42,500 bases of DNA from Cristatella mucedo (lineage: Eukaryota > Bryozoa > Phylactolaemata > Cristatellidae). Where the stretch lies: the NCBI GenBank assembly GCA_009760855.2, contig WPIO01000022.1, forward strand, positions 4,060,001 through 4,102,500, in the 5' to 3' direction. The position numbers were made by a program, and so were the translations under genes. Under the pieces are notes generated by a model. It was given only the letters and a program-made list of their open reading frames with translations. It made no database searches and was not told the DNA's origin. This document shows, one piece after another, positions 31,386 to 42,500 of this stretch; position 1 is the first letter of the stretch; each line of letters starts with the position of its first letter.

Positions 31386-31924
31386 ATAAAATGCTCATAG
31401 ACCTCGACGGCTGTTTTTATCCCATATTCAACTCGATTTGCAACCACAAACTCCCAAAGTGCATAGGGATATCAGGGAAGGCAAGTGTACGGTAAAGAGA
31501 CCAAGAGAATGCAGAAATTTAAGAATTTTAAGAGTATATATCAAAAACAAAATATCGAGTCACGTGGTTGATCCCTGAGGCGTTGTAGGACTTGACAGGT
31601 GTGGGTGGTTGGGGGTAGATAACACTTCAACCTTGTGCGAATAAAGCTATCGATATTCCTAAAACGATGGGACAGTCCCGAGTGGGCCAGAGCAGGCTGC
31701 CAAGAATCTTTGATTAACCAAAACAGGCTAAATAGAACTGCCAGCTCACTGGGTGCTCTCGAGTAAGCAAGCTAGTGTCAAGCAGTGCAACCGGAAGGTG
31801 GATCAGTAGCTGATATTCACAATGATTCGGCAGGCTGGGAGTGCGACAAGCTGCGAAGACTCCAAGGCCGCGTGTGCGATGTAAACCAGGTGTGAGCAAT
31901 GATTTGCCAGTTTTGGAGATTGAC
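31386..31924. other. No gene seen
   Basis: Unassigned. Confidence 0.45.
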
Positions 31925-31984
31925 CAGTTATGCTGTTAGAGAGAAGGCAGAGGAGAGAGAAAGAGAGAGAGGAGACAGAAAGAG

Positions 31985-32015
<31 letters not shown>

Positions 32016-32050
32016 AACAGTGAGAGAAAGGGGGAAAGGGGGAGAGCCGA
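31925..32050. repeat. GA-rich tract with (CAGA)n core
   Basis: gagagaaagagagagaggag and about five to six CAGA units near 31987-32015. Confidence 0.92.
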
Positions 32051-33278
32051 GAATAGATAGGAAGAGAGACAGAAAGTTAAGTGAATGAGAAGAACATCCA
32101 CTAGCATTGGGCGTTGAGTAGCATTATGTCCAGATCCCTTTTATTGTTGCCACCTCTTTATGCTACTCTTGTGAATGCACACCTGCAGTCAATTACCTGT
32201 CAGGGCGATCAGAACCAATGCTGCCTAGCATAGCGGCTTGGTACAGTTAAAATGCATCTTTATCAAGTCGAGAAATTATAGGCTGGGTGCATGTAAGTTG
32301 CCGACAGTGTCAGGAGCACTGCCAACGAGCTCCTGGTGCAGTCATGCAGACTGGCCTGCCGACCTTCTATTGCATCATTCGTCCTTCTCCTAGGTATGCC
32401 GGAGCAGCAGCAGCCGCCGAGGTAGACGTGATGAGGTATCACATTTGCATCTAATTGCCGATCTTCCTGGCTTACGGTACACAACTCTGCCTCAGGGCTT
32501 GTATGGCTCATGCGTTTTCATGCTGGTGCACTGGGCATAGGGCTGGGTGGTGGCTTGGCCCCTCCCCCCCACAATCCCTTCACATTACAATGATTGATCA
32601 CCTCGGGAAAGGTCAAACCTGTCCCTGATCCCGGGTTTAACCCCGGCTGCATCGATGGTCTCCCTTCACGGTACGATTATGCGATTGGGCAGCGTCCTCG
32701 CGCGTTAGCTCAACTGACGAAGCTCTTGTAGTGCTTCAGCCGCCGGCTGAGCGATCTTTCTCCTCTAGCCTAGGCGGCAGTTTGCTTAGAGTAGTTGCTT
32801 TTAATTCTGCTGCTGTATCGTCAGAAGATCAGACTCCGGAAACATGCCATTCGAGCAGCTCGACTGAGCTATTGCAACGGCTGAGTCGTGATGAGGTCAG
32901 CTACCACTCAGCCGAGCTTATAACGTCGGGCAGCTCACTCAAAGGACAAGCTCGTAGGGGGATGACGTAATTCCCCAACTCCAGGTGGGGGACTACCTCA
33001 AAGCGGTAGACTTTTATGTCCGCGATAGCATTTCGCGGGTTCGCCAAGCACAGCTGCCGAGCATAGCTGCCAAGCGAAGTGTCCAGCTGCCCAGCCCTGT
33101 CTCAGCGGTTCGTCCTGAGCTGCTGCGTCGCTACAAGTACTCACTCAGTATCGTCTTCGCCTCCGGCGTTTTATCTGGGCAGCCGTGCGAGTCGACTTTC
33201 AAGAGGTTCCACCATGATGCATCAACTCACACACGGTCAGCAGGCTTTGCCGCTCAGGTATCACTCAGGTATCACGCC
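32051..33278. other. GC-rich region, no gene recognised
   Basis: Open frames at 32731-32970 and 32985-33443 (+) show no family. A near-palindrome ccgggtttaaccccgg lies at about 32631-32646. A tRNA A-box-like ttagctcaactgacgaagct near 32705 has no matching B box. Confidence 0.4.
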
Positions 33279-33376
33279 GAGCACAGGCAGTGGAGCACAG
33301 GCAGTGGAGCACAGGCAGTGGAGCACAGGCAGTGGAGCACAGGCAGTGGAGCACAGGCAGTGGAGCACAGGCAGCG
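33279..33376. repeat. 14-bp minisatellite, 7 units
   Basis: gagcacaggcagtg repeated seven times, with only the last unit varying (…gcagcg). Long open frames over it exist on both strands because the unit contains no stop in several frames. Confidence 0.97.
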
Positions 33377-35994
33377 AGCAAGGAGGTCTGGAATGTTCCG
33401 AGCCATGCCGAGACAAGCACACTTTGGGTACGACTGCGTATAATGTGGAAATCGTGACAGAGTGTCGTGGACATTTCCTAATTTCACTTGCCTAGTTGAT
33501 GACCTCTTTAGGTGGCTAAAACCGGACCAGACTTTCGGTGACCCTACTCCTATTCTTTCTACAGAGGACCAGAGGGCGTGGGGAGACATTTTCTTATCTT
33601 GCTATAGCAATTCAGCTAGGTACAGAGGAACAGAAAGTGAAGGTCGGGAGGAGGAGAAATATCAGTTCGCCGGCCGGCTATTTAACTGGAAGTAACTGCA
33701 GGTCATTGGGCAAAGAGGTAGCGTGGCTACATTATCGAGTCGAAAAAACGGTAGTGGTCGTATGGTATGACTGACTTAGGGGTGGGCATGACCCCTTTTT
33801 ATCTGAAGCCTTTTGAGAATACACTTAAAGTAGTATAGCCTAGAAACCACCAGGTAAATGATAAGATTCATCACTCGGCAATTCGGTAAGTAGCTACCTG
33901 AGCCTTGATATTCAGCTAATAGATGACTGTTTGCAGACGCTATCTTCAAAGTGAATGTTTCAAAAGTCTCGGAATTGTCACAGAAGACTCCCGGCGAGTG
34001 TTCTCCGAGAGTTCTAGATGACGAATACACCACTTCGCGGTAGATTAAAAGTGCCCAGTTCTTAATTATGGCCATGTGTTTATTGCAAACTAGAGTGGAA
34101 CTTTACCGAAACTGCTGGTGGTAGGAGCCGGCTAATATTACTAATTATTTTGCAGCTAGTCTAGAAATTAAGGGGAACAATCATAACATGTAGGATTTGG
34201 ACACAAACACTGGGAACTGATCGCGATAACTGAAATCAGAATGGAAACATGATGACTGTAAGTCAATGGCAGTCACTGTTTTAAATCTTCCTTCTATATT
34301 GTTCGCTGTGAAAGACAGAGCTATGTTCTTCAAAGCGTTCGATCTCTTTCAGGTATTTCTGTGCCTGGAGAATGGCTTTGTGGACTCTATATGAGAGAGA
34401 GAGAGGCTTTGTGGGTTGTGCTGGATTCTCCTCCTCAGCTCCTCGCTCGTCTGAAATGCCTGCACTACAAGTTGTTGCCTCTTGTGCCAGTCATCGGGTG
34501 GCTTTAAAAGATGCACGTGTCCGGCCAATTGCAATTACCTGCACTGTAAGTAGTATGGAATGGCATCGCGGAGCTCCCGGAGCTAATCCCCAGAGGTGGC
34601 CTCTTCAGGCTTCACAGCTGCACCGCGGCACAACAGCTGATCGGTGCTACACGTTACTGTGTAGATATACGGCGCCTAGGTTCAGCAGTCATGGGCCTCT
34701 CGGGCCGACCGCCGACACTCCGTTGTCCCCGCTAAGCGTTTAGACTCGCAGACCAACCGATCAGAGTCTGCAGTCACTAGAGAAACAATGGCCGTAGGCA
34801 TGGGATTCACATTGAATGCCAGACGAAATTTCGCTACTTGCTACAGGCCACCGAAGCCCTGTCTCGATACGTGAGGTGGACCACTCAAGTAGTTACCGGT
34901 AGCTCTCAATTGTTATCAAGCTCTGATCCAGTCGTGGTTGTCTTATTCGTGTGTAGTGCACAGTGGCCAGACATGAAACCGACCAGACTTACTTTATCTC
35001 CGCAGGTTGTAAAATAGCACAGAGCCTGCAGTGTTGGAGCCAAACCTCTTTTGGTTTGTGTCACGTGAAAATTGGGGAAGCTGCAAGCCACTTGAATGGC
35101 TTGATGAGATGCTGCATCGTAGCTACAGTTTAGGACATATAGCTTTACTGTCTGCGCTTGAGCTGACTCCTCGCTTTTACTGATATGAGCAGCTCCGATC
35201 TCAATGGTTAAACCGACTTAGAATATTCACACCGCGAATATCTTCTATTTTCAAAATAAGCAGCAGTTGTGGTTCCATGTAATTGACAATGGCGTTTTGA
35301 GTTTATCCTTGAGCAATTCTTCTGTATTCTTGTGCGAATGGATCCAAAAGACCAACCCAGCCAGTAGAAGCCACACTAGCCCACAGGCGAAAGAACGTGA
35401 AATTTCGTTCGTTAACCCGATACACAATGGTCTCTTATGTGTAACCAAAACCGCTACTTTGCTAAGCTTATTTTGATAGTTGTAGGTGGAACAAAAAGGA
35501 ATCACAGTTATACAGCATTGCCATTGCACGAACGCCCTCTTTCCAGCTTTGGCCACGGTTTTGAAAGATGTGGAGAATAGTACTCGAAGCATAATGTAGA
35601 CATGGTCGTACGGGCAGTGGCCCCAGCCATCCTTGCCCGACCTCGGACCGACCAGAGGGCCTTCGGGTGCAACCGCGAGCCTGGTCCCTACTAGGCGTCT
35701 ATCGTGTCTGCGTCTGCGTCTGTGATTGCCGAGTATAGCTAACGGACTGAAGCTCGGAGAACTCTGGCTTGCCTTGCTCACCTTTTCAGTGACCGCCGAG
35801 CTGGTGCTGGTCAGCCGGCTCAGCCTGGCTTTTCTGCATTCAAGTATTCATACATCACCGGTTTGCTTCGCGTCAGGCATTCAACATTCATTACCGCTCA
35901 GGCATTCACAGCATAATGAATGCCAGCCGTGCGGCTTTTGGAGTTGCGGAACATGTATTCGCCTCAATTGCATAGCTGTTTCCAAAAGTAGAGG
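33377..35994. other. No gene recognised
   Basis: Several open frames (34372-34743 +, 35251-35781 -, 35726-36034 +) lack recognisable families or splice support. Confidence 0.4.
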
Positions 35995-36035
35995 TTCACA
36001 GGGGGGAGGAGTGATAGAAACCCTCCCCCTGTGAA
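35995..36035. repeat. Hairpin-forming inverted repeat
   Basis: Arms ttcacaggggggagg and cctccccctgtgaa separated by about 12 bases. Confidence 0.88.
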
Positions 36036-36273
36036 GGCATTTATACTGCAATGTAGGAGGGATACCCAAAAAGGGAGGCACCATGATTCGCGTTCATGGG
36101 GCTCGTACTGTCAGTGGCGGCAGCTAGCTAGGGCTGCCGCTACCCGCTGTCTGCTTCCTTGGCTAGGCTGAGGGCAACGGTACAAGCGCTCTTCGGCACG
36201 AGTGAGGCACGCTTCTGGCGCACAGCTGCCGAATATAGAATCACAGCCTTGTTCTGATCTAGAGGCGATTGAG

Positions 36274-36535
36274 AGATCTAGTCTAAAGCACTTTCTAAAG
36301 ATGTAATCTAAAGCTCAAAGAAGATGTAGTCTGAAGAAAAATGTAGTCTAAAGAAAGATCTAGCCTAAAGCACTTTTTCAAGATCCAGTCTAAAGTTCAG
36401 AGAATATTTAGTCTACAGAAAGATCTAGCCTAAAACAAGATCTAGTCTAAAGAAAGATCTAATCTAAAGAAAGATCTAGTCTACAGAAATATCTAGTCTA
36501 AAGAAATATCTAGTCTAAATAAATATCTAGTCTAA
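36274..36535. repeat. Minisatellite of ~17-bp units with higher-order structure
   Basis: Units like agatctagtctaaagaa, repeated about 15 times with variants (agatgtagtctaaag, aatatctagtctaaa). Two longer blocks starting ctaaagcacttt (36283 and 36365) suggest an amplified multi-unit repeat. Confidence 0.9.
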
Positions 36536-36680
36536 CGCATGCAATAAGCAGACATCGAACGAAGAGTGAAGGAATAGTACCTATATATTACTACCCCCCA
36601 GTCTCTCACGAGGCATAGTCGCGAATGGCTGACTGGTGCAATGGCTTGTCTTCCCCGGGTCAAGAAACTGGTCAGCCCCA
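36536..36680. other. Spacer
   Basis: No feature recognised. Confidence 0.4.
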
Positions 36681-36743
36681 AGCAGGCAGGCAAGCAGGCA
36701 GGCAGGCAGTCTGGCCTGCCTGCCTGCCTGCCTGCCTGCCTGC
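36681..36743. repeat. (GCAG)n/(CTGC)n palindrome
   Basis: agcaggcaggcaagcaggca... followed after tctggc by ctgcctgcctgc... to 36743. The arms are complementary except for one unit, forming a long GC-rich hairpin. Confidence 0.93.
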
Positions 36744-38389
36744 TAACGATAACGAAATAGGATCGGTGCAGTCGTTGCAGCTCACTCAGATACAGATGCT
36801 ATGTGCAGCCTGTTGACTTGCTATATTGCATAATCTAGCATGCTAATCATAATGCATAATCATATAATAATAAATAAACATAATCATAATACATAATCCA
36901 GCATAGCTGTTGGCTTAATCTTGGCTGGGCCCCCTAGCAGAACGGCTACCGTGCTGGCTGCAAAGCCTCCAGAGGCTCGGCATATTTGAGGGTCTTGACC
37001 TTGACCTTGACTGATTGACCTCGCTCTCTCACCGCAAGGTGCCTAAAATGTGGTTCCTCCTTGGCTGCTTCCACCTGCAGGGGGGTCGGCTGTCTGCTAG
37101 AGCAGCAGCGTAGTCGTCTTCAGCTGGGTCAGCCTCAGCAGCCGACCATAGCTGGTGCTCGGTCTAGCAAGCCCGGGCAAGCCCGGGCATGCTGCAAGCC
37201 CCAATCTAGCCGACTGCCCCTGGATGAAACTGTCACTGGCCTGTGGTCTGGCGTTCAGGGAGAGCTTGGGAGTGAGATTGTGAATGCCTGCATGCAGATG
37301 CAGCAGGCACACATGCGCAGCATTCAAGTCAAGCTTTTTTTCAGCTGCTCCAGGGAAATATTGCCCTGCAAACTCGAATTGAGGCTCGAAGGGTTACCCT
37401 CAAAGTAGCAGCAATGTAAGCAGACGATGTTACCGCAAGCAGATGCACTCAGTATACTGACAACGTCTAAACTAATTGCCTGTCTTAGCTTTGAGGCACT
37501 TGCGCTATGTACACTGGTTGGAGTGGAATGCTTCGCAGAGCTTGCTAGCGGCTGAGTCACGCTGCTGCTGGCGTTTCTGGGGCTCAACAGCTCAGGCGAA
37601 CTCCGCAGGTTTTCGCGTGTCTGGCATCTGAGGAAGAGGAACCTGTATACGAAGCAGCTGCTTCTCGTGTGCAAAGAAGAGGGCCGGAACACTTGGCCTT
37701 TTCTATGACGCTTTTCTATGACGATTTTTATATATTTTAAGATGCACGCGGGCAGCTCTCGCCTTTGCTATGACTCAACCGAGCCAGCAGCAGCAGCAGC
37801 CGAGAGTGCAGCCGTGGTTGCAGCCGTGACGAGGTGGCAGGGATAGCAGCGATGGTCATGCAAATCCGTGGCATCATTGCCTCAAAGCCGTTGTGTCTGC
37901 TCGTGTTGTTTAGCTCTCAACTGAGATCAGAAGCTGTGCCGAGTGACAACTGAGGCTATCCTCCACAGGGGGACAGCCTCAGTTGGCTGAGACTCAGACT
38001 GGCTCACTGCCTTCGGAAGTCAGTCCGCCAGCCACCCAGAGCACCAGCAGGGCGCAATCTGGGAGCAAGAGCACCTGCAGGGCGACAACCGGTCAATTAG
38101 TGTATGCACAAGTGTAATAACCGAATAACCGAAGCCAATCTAAGGTGACAGCTAGGAGGCTGAGGCCGAGGGCATCCGCGCTGAGAGTTAGTTGCAGCAA
38201 GTGCTCATTCCTTGTCCAGACCGCACATCAGTGAGCAGTTGCTTTTGGAGCTGTACTCTAGTGTTGCATTGCACTTCACTGTATCTTCTATCTCACAGAC
38301 GTTCTTAAGCTTGAGATTAAATGCAGGCGGCAACCGCGAGTCTCTGTGGCTTCCCGTGCCTTCCATACCTAGTCGCTCTGGTAACTTTG
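36744..38389. other. No gene recognised
   Basis: An open frame at 37061-37408 (+), with LDETVTGLWSGVQGELG, and a minus frame at 37324-37692 show no family I recognise. A (CAG)n stretch of about 5 units lies near 37785-37799. Confidence 0.4.
37947..37985. repeat. Hairpin-forming inverted repeat
   Basis: caactgaggctatcc and ggacagcctcagttg pair at 14 of 15 positions around a 9-base loop. Confidence 0.85.
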
Positions 38390-38560
38390 GTGAGCCGTGA
38401 TCGCCCACTAGGAAGGGCTGTTGCTTTTCACGACTTCGGTCCCGAAGACGTGGATTAGAATCCTGCAGTGGGTGATCCTTTATTGCAGCTGCAAGCGGCA
38501 AGGATAGCCGTAAAAGCTCTCTGCCGCTGAACAAAAGATGCTATTAAATCAGCTAGTACT
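38390..38560 (+). mobile_element. SINE-2, copy 2
   Basis: Plus strand: head cccactaggaagggctgttg and cttttcacgacttcggtccc; B-box-like acgtggattagaatcc; body gtgatcctttattgcagctg; end aaaagatgctattaaatcag followed by cta. Same order as the copy at 14885-15058. Confidence 0.8.
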
Positions 38561-38689
38561 TTATTTTTTTATAACTTCTGCACTAATCTCTGATAGCTTG
38601 GTTACACGTTTTACAACTAGCGTCGGGCAATAGGAGTGGATAGAAACAATATAATGAATAGTAATGTTCATCTGTATAGCAGTATAGCA
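38561..38689. other. Spacer
   Basis: No feature recognised. Confidence 0.4.
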
Positions 38690-39390
38690 TTCTACGAGAA
38701 CTTAATCCCTATGTAATATAATGTAATATATCTCCTTCTGTAACTCCACAAAGTCAGAAAGACTATGTGGGTGTTATGCAGGAGAGTTTTGTCTAGCGAA
38801 CTCACAGCCTAAGCGGTTTTCGGTACGCATTCGGTAGCCAACAGACTTAGTCTCACGAAACAAAGAGAAAGTGGAAAGCATAGCAGAGTCAGGAGAGCAG
38901 TTGAGGTAATGAGTAGTATAGAAGTAGCAGCTCAGGACCGCTGAAAAGGATGAACCACAGTCGGCAGCAGGAGAGTAGTTGTCGTTGCGTAAGAATTGTG
39001 GAAGCGAGTTCCACAGTCTAGGACCTGCAGAGCTGAAGCTTCTGTCGCCAACAGTGTTTAAGCGGAGGAATGGAATAGCTAATTTGTTGTCCACACAGGA
39101 CCTGAGGGCGCGAAGAGGCCGAAACTGGTGCAGCAGTTCAGCTAGATACGGAGGAGCCAAGCCGTGGCCTTGGCCTTGTGGGTCAGCAGAAGAGCTTAGC
39201 TCTATAGCCATCGATCGACCGGCAGCCATCATAGCTCTTTTAGCAAAGGAGACACGTGCTCAAACCTCTGAGACTTGAAGACTTGAGCCTTGTAGCCATA
39301 TTCATAGTCGGCAGCAGTGGCCCTAGTTGCTTTCTTTGGTAGCCCAGCCAAAAGGGAATTACAATAATCAAGCCTAAATAGAACTAAGGA
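38690..39390 (-). mobile_element. LINE-B copy 3, best-preserved C-terminal RT region
   Basis: The minus-strand open frame 38774-39232 contains APPYLAELLHQFRPLRALRS, LRLNTVGDRSFSSAGPRLWN and SLPQFLRN, the standard C-terminal signature of L2/CR1-type LINEs (P.YL..Ll......R..RS...........RsFs.aGPrLWNsLP..lR). Upstream, aattacaataatcaagcct (39357-39375) is the reverse of an LDYCN-coding stretch. The 3' tail with gagaacttaatccctatgta is at 38707-38726. The frame is open for 152 codons but lacks the RT palm. Confidence 0.87.
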
Positions 39391-39489
39391 GCTATTCATA
39401 TAGCTATATAGCTATATATAGCTCAAATAGCTATTCTAATTCAATTTTTCACAAGCCACTGTGGAAGACAGCTCCTTATCTTTGATAGG
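39391..39489. other. Spacer with a small TA/AGCTAT repeat
   Basis: atagctatatagctatatat near 39397-39422. Confidence 0.6.
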
Positions 39490-39560
39490 GATCCCTAAGC
39501 GTATGAATAGAGATTAAGTTTTCTCAGGGTGCTATACGAATGAATTATATTTATATTTAT
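39490..39560 (+). mobile_element. LINE/SINE-1 3' tail fragment
   Basis: taagcgtatgaatagagatt and aagttttctcagggtgctat, then tatatttatatttat. Same stem-loop tail as LINE-A and SINE-1, with no body upstream. Confidence 0.75.
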
Positions 39561-39654
39561 CCGGGAACATTACAACCTCGCTGCAAGAGAATAGCTAATT
39601 AGTGCTTGGTGGCATGCTCGGGATCATCAAGGAAGTAAAAGAGAAGAAAAATAA

Positions 39655-39785
39655 AAGAAGAAAGATTAGCTTATTCAACAGCCTCACTTATGTAGCAGCA
39701 GGAGAACTTTTTATGGCAATCAAAACTACTTGCAGTGGGCAATGAAGGAGTCATGATCAAAGCGAAACCCGAAGGCAAGTAGCAT
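39655..39785 (-). mobile_element. SINE-2, copy 3 (head lost)
   Basis: Minus strand: actccttcattgcccactgc, gttctcctgctgctacataa and gtgaggctgttgaataagct, matching the SINE-2 body and end. The tRNA-like head is missing or diverged. Confidence 0.72.
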
Positions 39786-40000
39786 GCTTTGGCCAGCATG
39801 CTGAAGCAAACACTATGCCAGAGGTCTTGGACACCGGCCAATAAGACCTCTGGCGAGTAACATCCACCGAATCATGCACACCTACACCCCCCCCCGTAGT
39901 AAAAAAAAGAAAAGTTCACTGGAGTGATGGTTCACTGGGGTGATGGTTCACTGGGGTGAAGGTTCACTGAGGTGAAGGGAAAGGTCGATGATGGTAACCT
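39786..40000 (-). mobile_element. LINE-C copy 4, 3' fragment with amplified 16-bp unit
   Basis: Similar to 29410-29560 (ggccagcatgct, gtaacat...gaatc.tgcacac, cgtag.aa...agttcactg). The gttcactg unit present once there is repeated four times here. Confidence 0.65.
39914..39977. repeat. 16-bp tandem repeat, 4 units
   Basis: gttcactggagtgatg / gttcactggggtgatg / gttcactggggtgaag / gttcactgaggtgaag. Confidence 0.95.
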
Positions 40001-40938
40001 GCATCGCCTCAGCTTTTCCTGTACCCAGTCACCTGGTCAGACGACAGGCCTATCAAATTGAGAGGGAAAATATTTCCCAGCTCTTCACTGACTGCACCGT
40101 ATTCCTTCAGGGCACTACGTGAAATGAATGCTATTTTAGCAAGTTTAATTGCTGCTAGAAACCCACCTGGGTGATCTAGCTACGAGTGACTCTTTAAAAC
40201 TTTTGCCACTTGCCTAGATGGCATTTTAAAAGTGTGAAAAAAGACAATTGAATTGAATTGAAAAAAAACAATGCTTTCCAATTCACTCAAAGCCAAGCTT
40301 GGGTCTAGAGGAAGAGAATCCACTATGGACTGTAGTTACTCTGTAGCGCATGCGATGTTAACTCACTCGCGTTCTGGCAAGAGGGCAGTGCTGCCCTGCA
40401 AAAGTGCAGCAAAGTCGAATCTCACATTTTAGGGCTCTTTCACATATTGCGCATAGGACCAGCCGCAGGACTTATTGAAGGGGTTCAACTTTCCTGGGCT
40501 GGACAATCATAGGCTAGGTTAGAGTACACTGGCTAGTGAGTCCTCCCCCTCCTGGACCCATAGGTTACTACAAGGGTTTGTACGGCCAGCGTCCCTCGCC
40601 TTCGTGCTTACCTTTCGTGCTTACCGATGAGAAGCCCCAGAACCTACCTAGCAAGAGTGATGGCGACACTTATACTCGTAAATAAGCATGATTACGGATG
40701 TCAAGAAGAAGTGTCCGTGCATTTACGAGCAACGGCACTTTGGCATTTTCATCTTTCATGCAATGCTTTCAATAATTAACAAAAGGACTTCCTAGATTTG
40801 CTGTAAATGCTGTTTGATAAATGGTTAGCTGCTTCAGTTTGAAGCCTGGTGGCAGGTTCATTTTCAGGTTCTCTCTTCGCTCCTAGACGAATCCATGCTA
40901 CAAAAGACGCTAGTGCAGAACTCTATTAGTATAGCGAA
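40001..40938. other. No gene seen
   Basis: Unassigned, apart from short A-runs. Confidence 0.45.
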
Positions 40939-40962
40939 ACACACACACACACACACACACAC

Positions 40963-41017
<55 letters not shown>

Positions 41018-41049
41018 TGTGTGTGTGTGTGTGTGTATGTATATGTATA
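40939..41049. repeat. (CA)n-ATAT-(GT)n palindromic microsatellite
   Basis: About 12 CA units, acatatatgt, then (GT)n with gcgt interruptions. The two halves are mutually complementary, so they can form a hairpin or cruciform, and Z-DNA. Confidence 0.96.
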
Positions 41050-41159
41050 TCCGCCCTACCTACCTCCCTGCCTTTCTTTGCTTCCTCTTTTCTGTCGTGA
41101 CTCCCTCCATCTTTCATCGTCCGGCTGGCTGACTCTCTCTTCCGCCCCCTTATCATTCC

Positions 41160-41948
<789 letters not shown>

Positions 41949-42343
41949 TAATCTCAACCAATGCCCTCTTCTCTCGTACCTCTCTCATTGCTCATACCTG
42001 TCTCTTCTCTCTCTTTCTCTCTCATCAAGCTTTCTTAGCTCCACTTCTGGCTCCTGCTATCTCTATGCTCACCCATCATGTATCGTATCGCTTGTCTCCT
42101 CCATCTCTTCTCTTTCTGACTTGTCTCTGTCTGCCTTTTCAGTGTCCTTGGTCATAGCAGACATACATTACATGCCCATTACATGTCACTCCCGCAAGTA
42201 CTGGTCACGAAAGACCACGCTGTGCCATCTGGCCACCTGACACAAGTGTGCTATCTTGCCGCGTTAGGGAGGGAAGGACAAACTTTCTTGCTTTAATTAG
42301 TAGAGATATGCATTTATGTGAGCATGTAACTACATACCTACCT
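41949..42343. other. Pyrimidine-rich spacer, no gene
   Basis: CT-rich decay of the neighbouring array to about 42130, then unassigned. Confidence 0.5.
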
Positions 42344-42352
42344 ACACACACA

Positions 42353-42403
<51 letters not shown>

Positions 42404-42433
42404 GTATACACACACACGTGTGTGTGTGTGTGT
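42344..42433. repeat. (CA)n ... (TG)n palindromic microsatellite
   Basis: (CA)n to about 42400, tatgtata, (CA)n and (GT)n; imperfectly self-complementary. Confidence 0.95.
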
Positions 42434-42500
42434 TTTATACTATACTTCCCCTCTCTATTACTTCCTCTTCTAGTCTGTCTTGTTATGTCCCTCAGTCGTC

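Noticed and set aside
32700-32730. tRNA A-box-like ttagctcaactgacgaagct
   Set aside because: No B box at the right distance and no SINE tail.
32985-33495. Overlapping 152- and 138-codon frames
   Set aside because: Both are lengthened by the 14-bp minisatellite, which has no stops; no family resemblance.
36274-36535. CRISPR-like array
   Set aside because: Units are contiguous without unique spacers, and the genome is eukaryotic; a minisatellite.

Overview
The window looks like one intron-rich, repeat-dense stretch of a metazoan nuclear genome, probably an aquatic invertebrate. The evidence is split coding exons with GT/AG borders and long introns, many decayed L2/CR1-type LINEs, tRNA-derived SINEs, a Tc1/mariner remnant and very abundant (GA)n, (CA)n, (TA)n and (ATT)n arrays. 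There are no bacterial operons, rRNA genes or CRISPR arrays. The species cannot be named from the sequence alone.

The only protein-coding gene I can support is on the + strand. Four exons (5088-5213, 5427-5629, 17635-17824, 24652-24777) join in compatible phases (1, 0, 1) into about 215 codons without a stop. The product resembles the middle and C-terminal part of the HSPA12 branch of the Hsp70/actin-like ATPase superfamily. Its introns are 213 bp, about 12.0 kb and about 6.8 kb. The 5' exons and the last exon(s) were not found. The nucleotide-binding loops are eroded, so it may be a pseudo-ATPase paralogue or a gene beginning to decay.

Repeats fill the rest. Three related LINE families (called A, B and C here) have RT, and in one copy endonuclease, remains. 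Family A lies at 450-2290, 7055-9850, 15925-16790, 21035-23035 and as a tail at 31288-31385. Family B lies at 25320-25745, 27285-27590 and 38690-39390. Family C lies at 2830-3540, 13600-14170, 29215-30850 and 39786-40000. Almost all are antisense to the HSPA12-like gene. Two tRNA-derived SINE families are present. SINE-1 shares the LINE 3' tail with its small stem-loop, so it was probably mobilised by these LINEs. An internally deleted Tc1/mariner element with clear terminal inverted repeats sits at 26184-27229. An unnamed repeat of about 240 bp occurs twice, once with a 25-bp target-site duplication.

The left part (1-5087) is LINE debris and unassigned sequence. From 5088 to 24777 is the gene with its repeat-filled introns. 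From 24778 to 40900 is more LINE/SINE/Tc1 debris, several minisatellites and hairpins. The right end (40939-42433) is mostly CA/GT and CT/CTCTGT microsatellite. The most interesting signals are the split HSPA12-like gene, the near-identical inactivated block shared by two inverted LINE-A copies, and the LINE/SINE shared tail.
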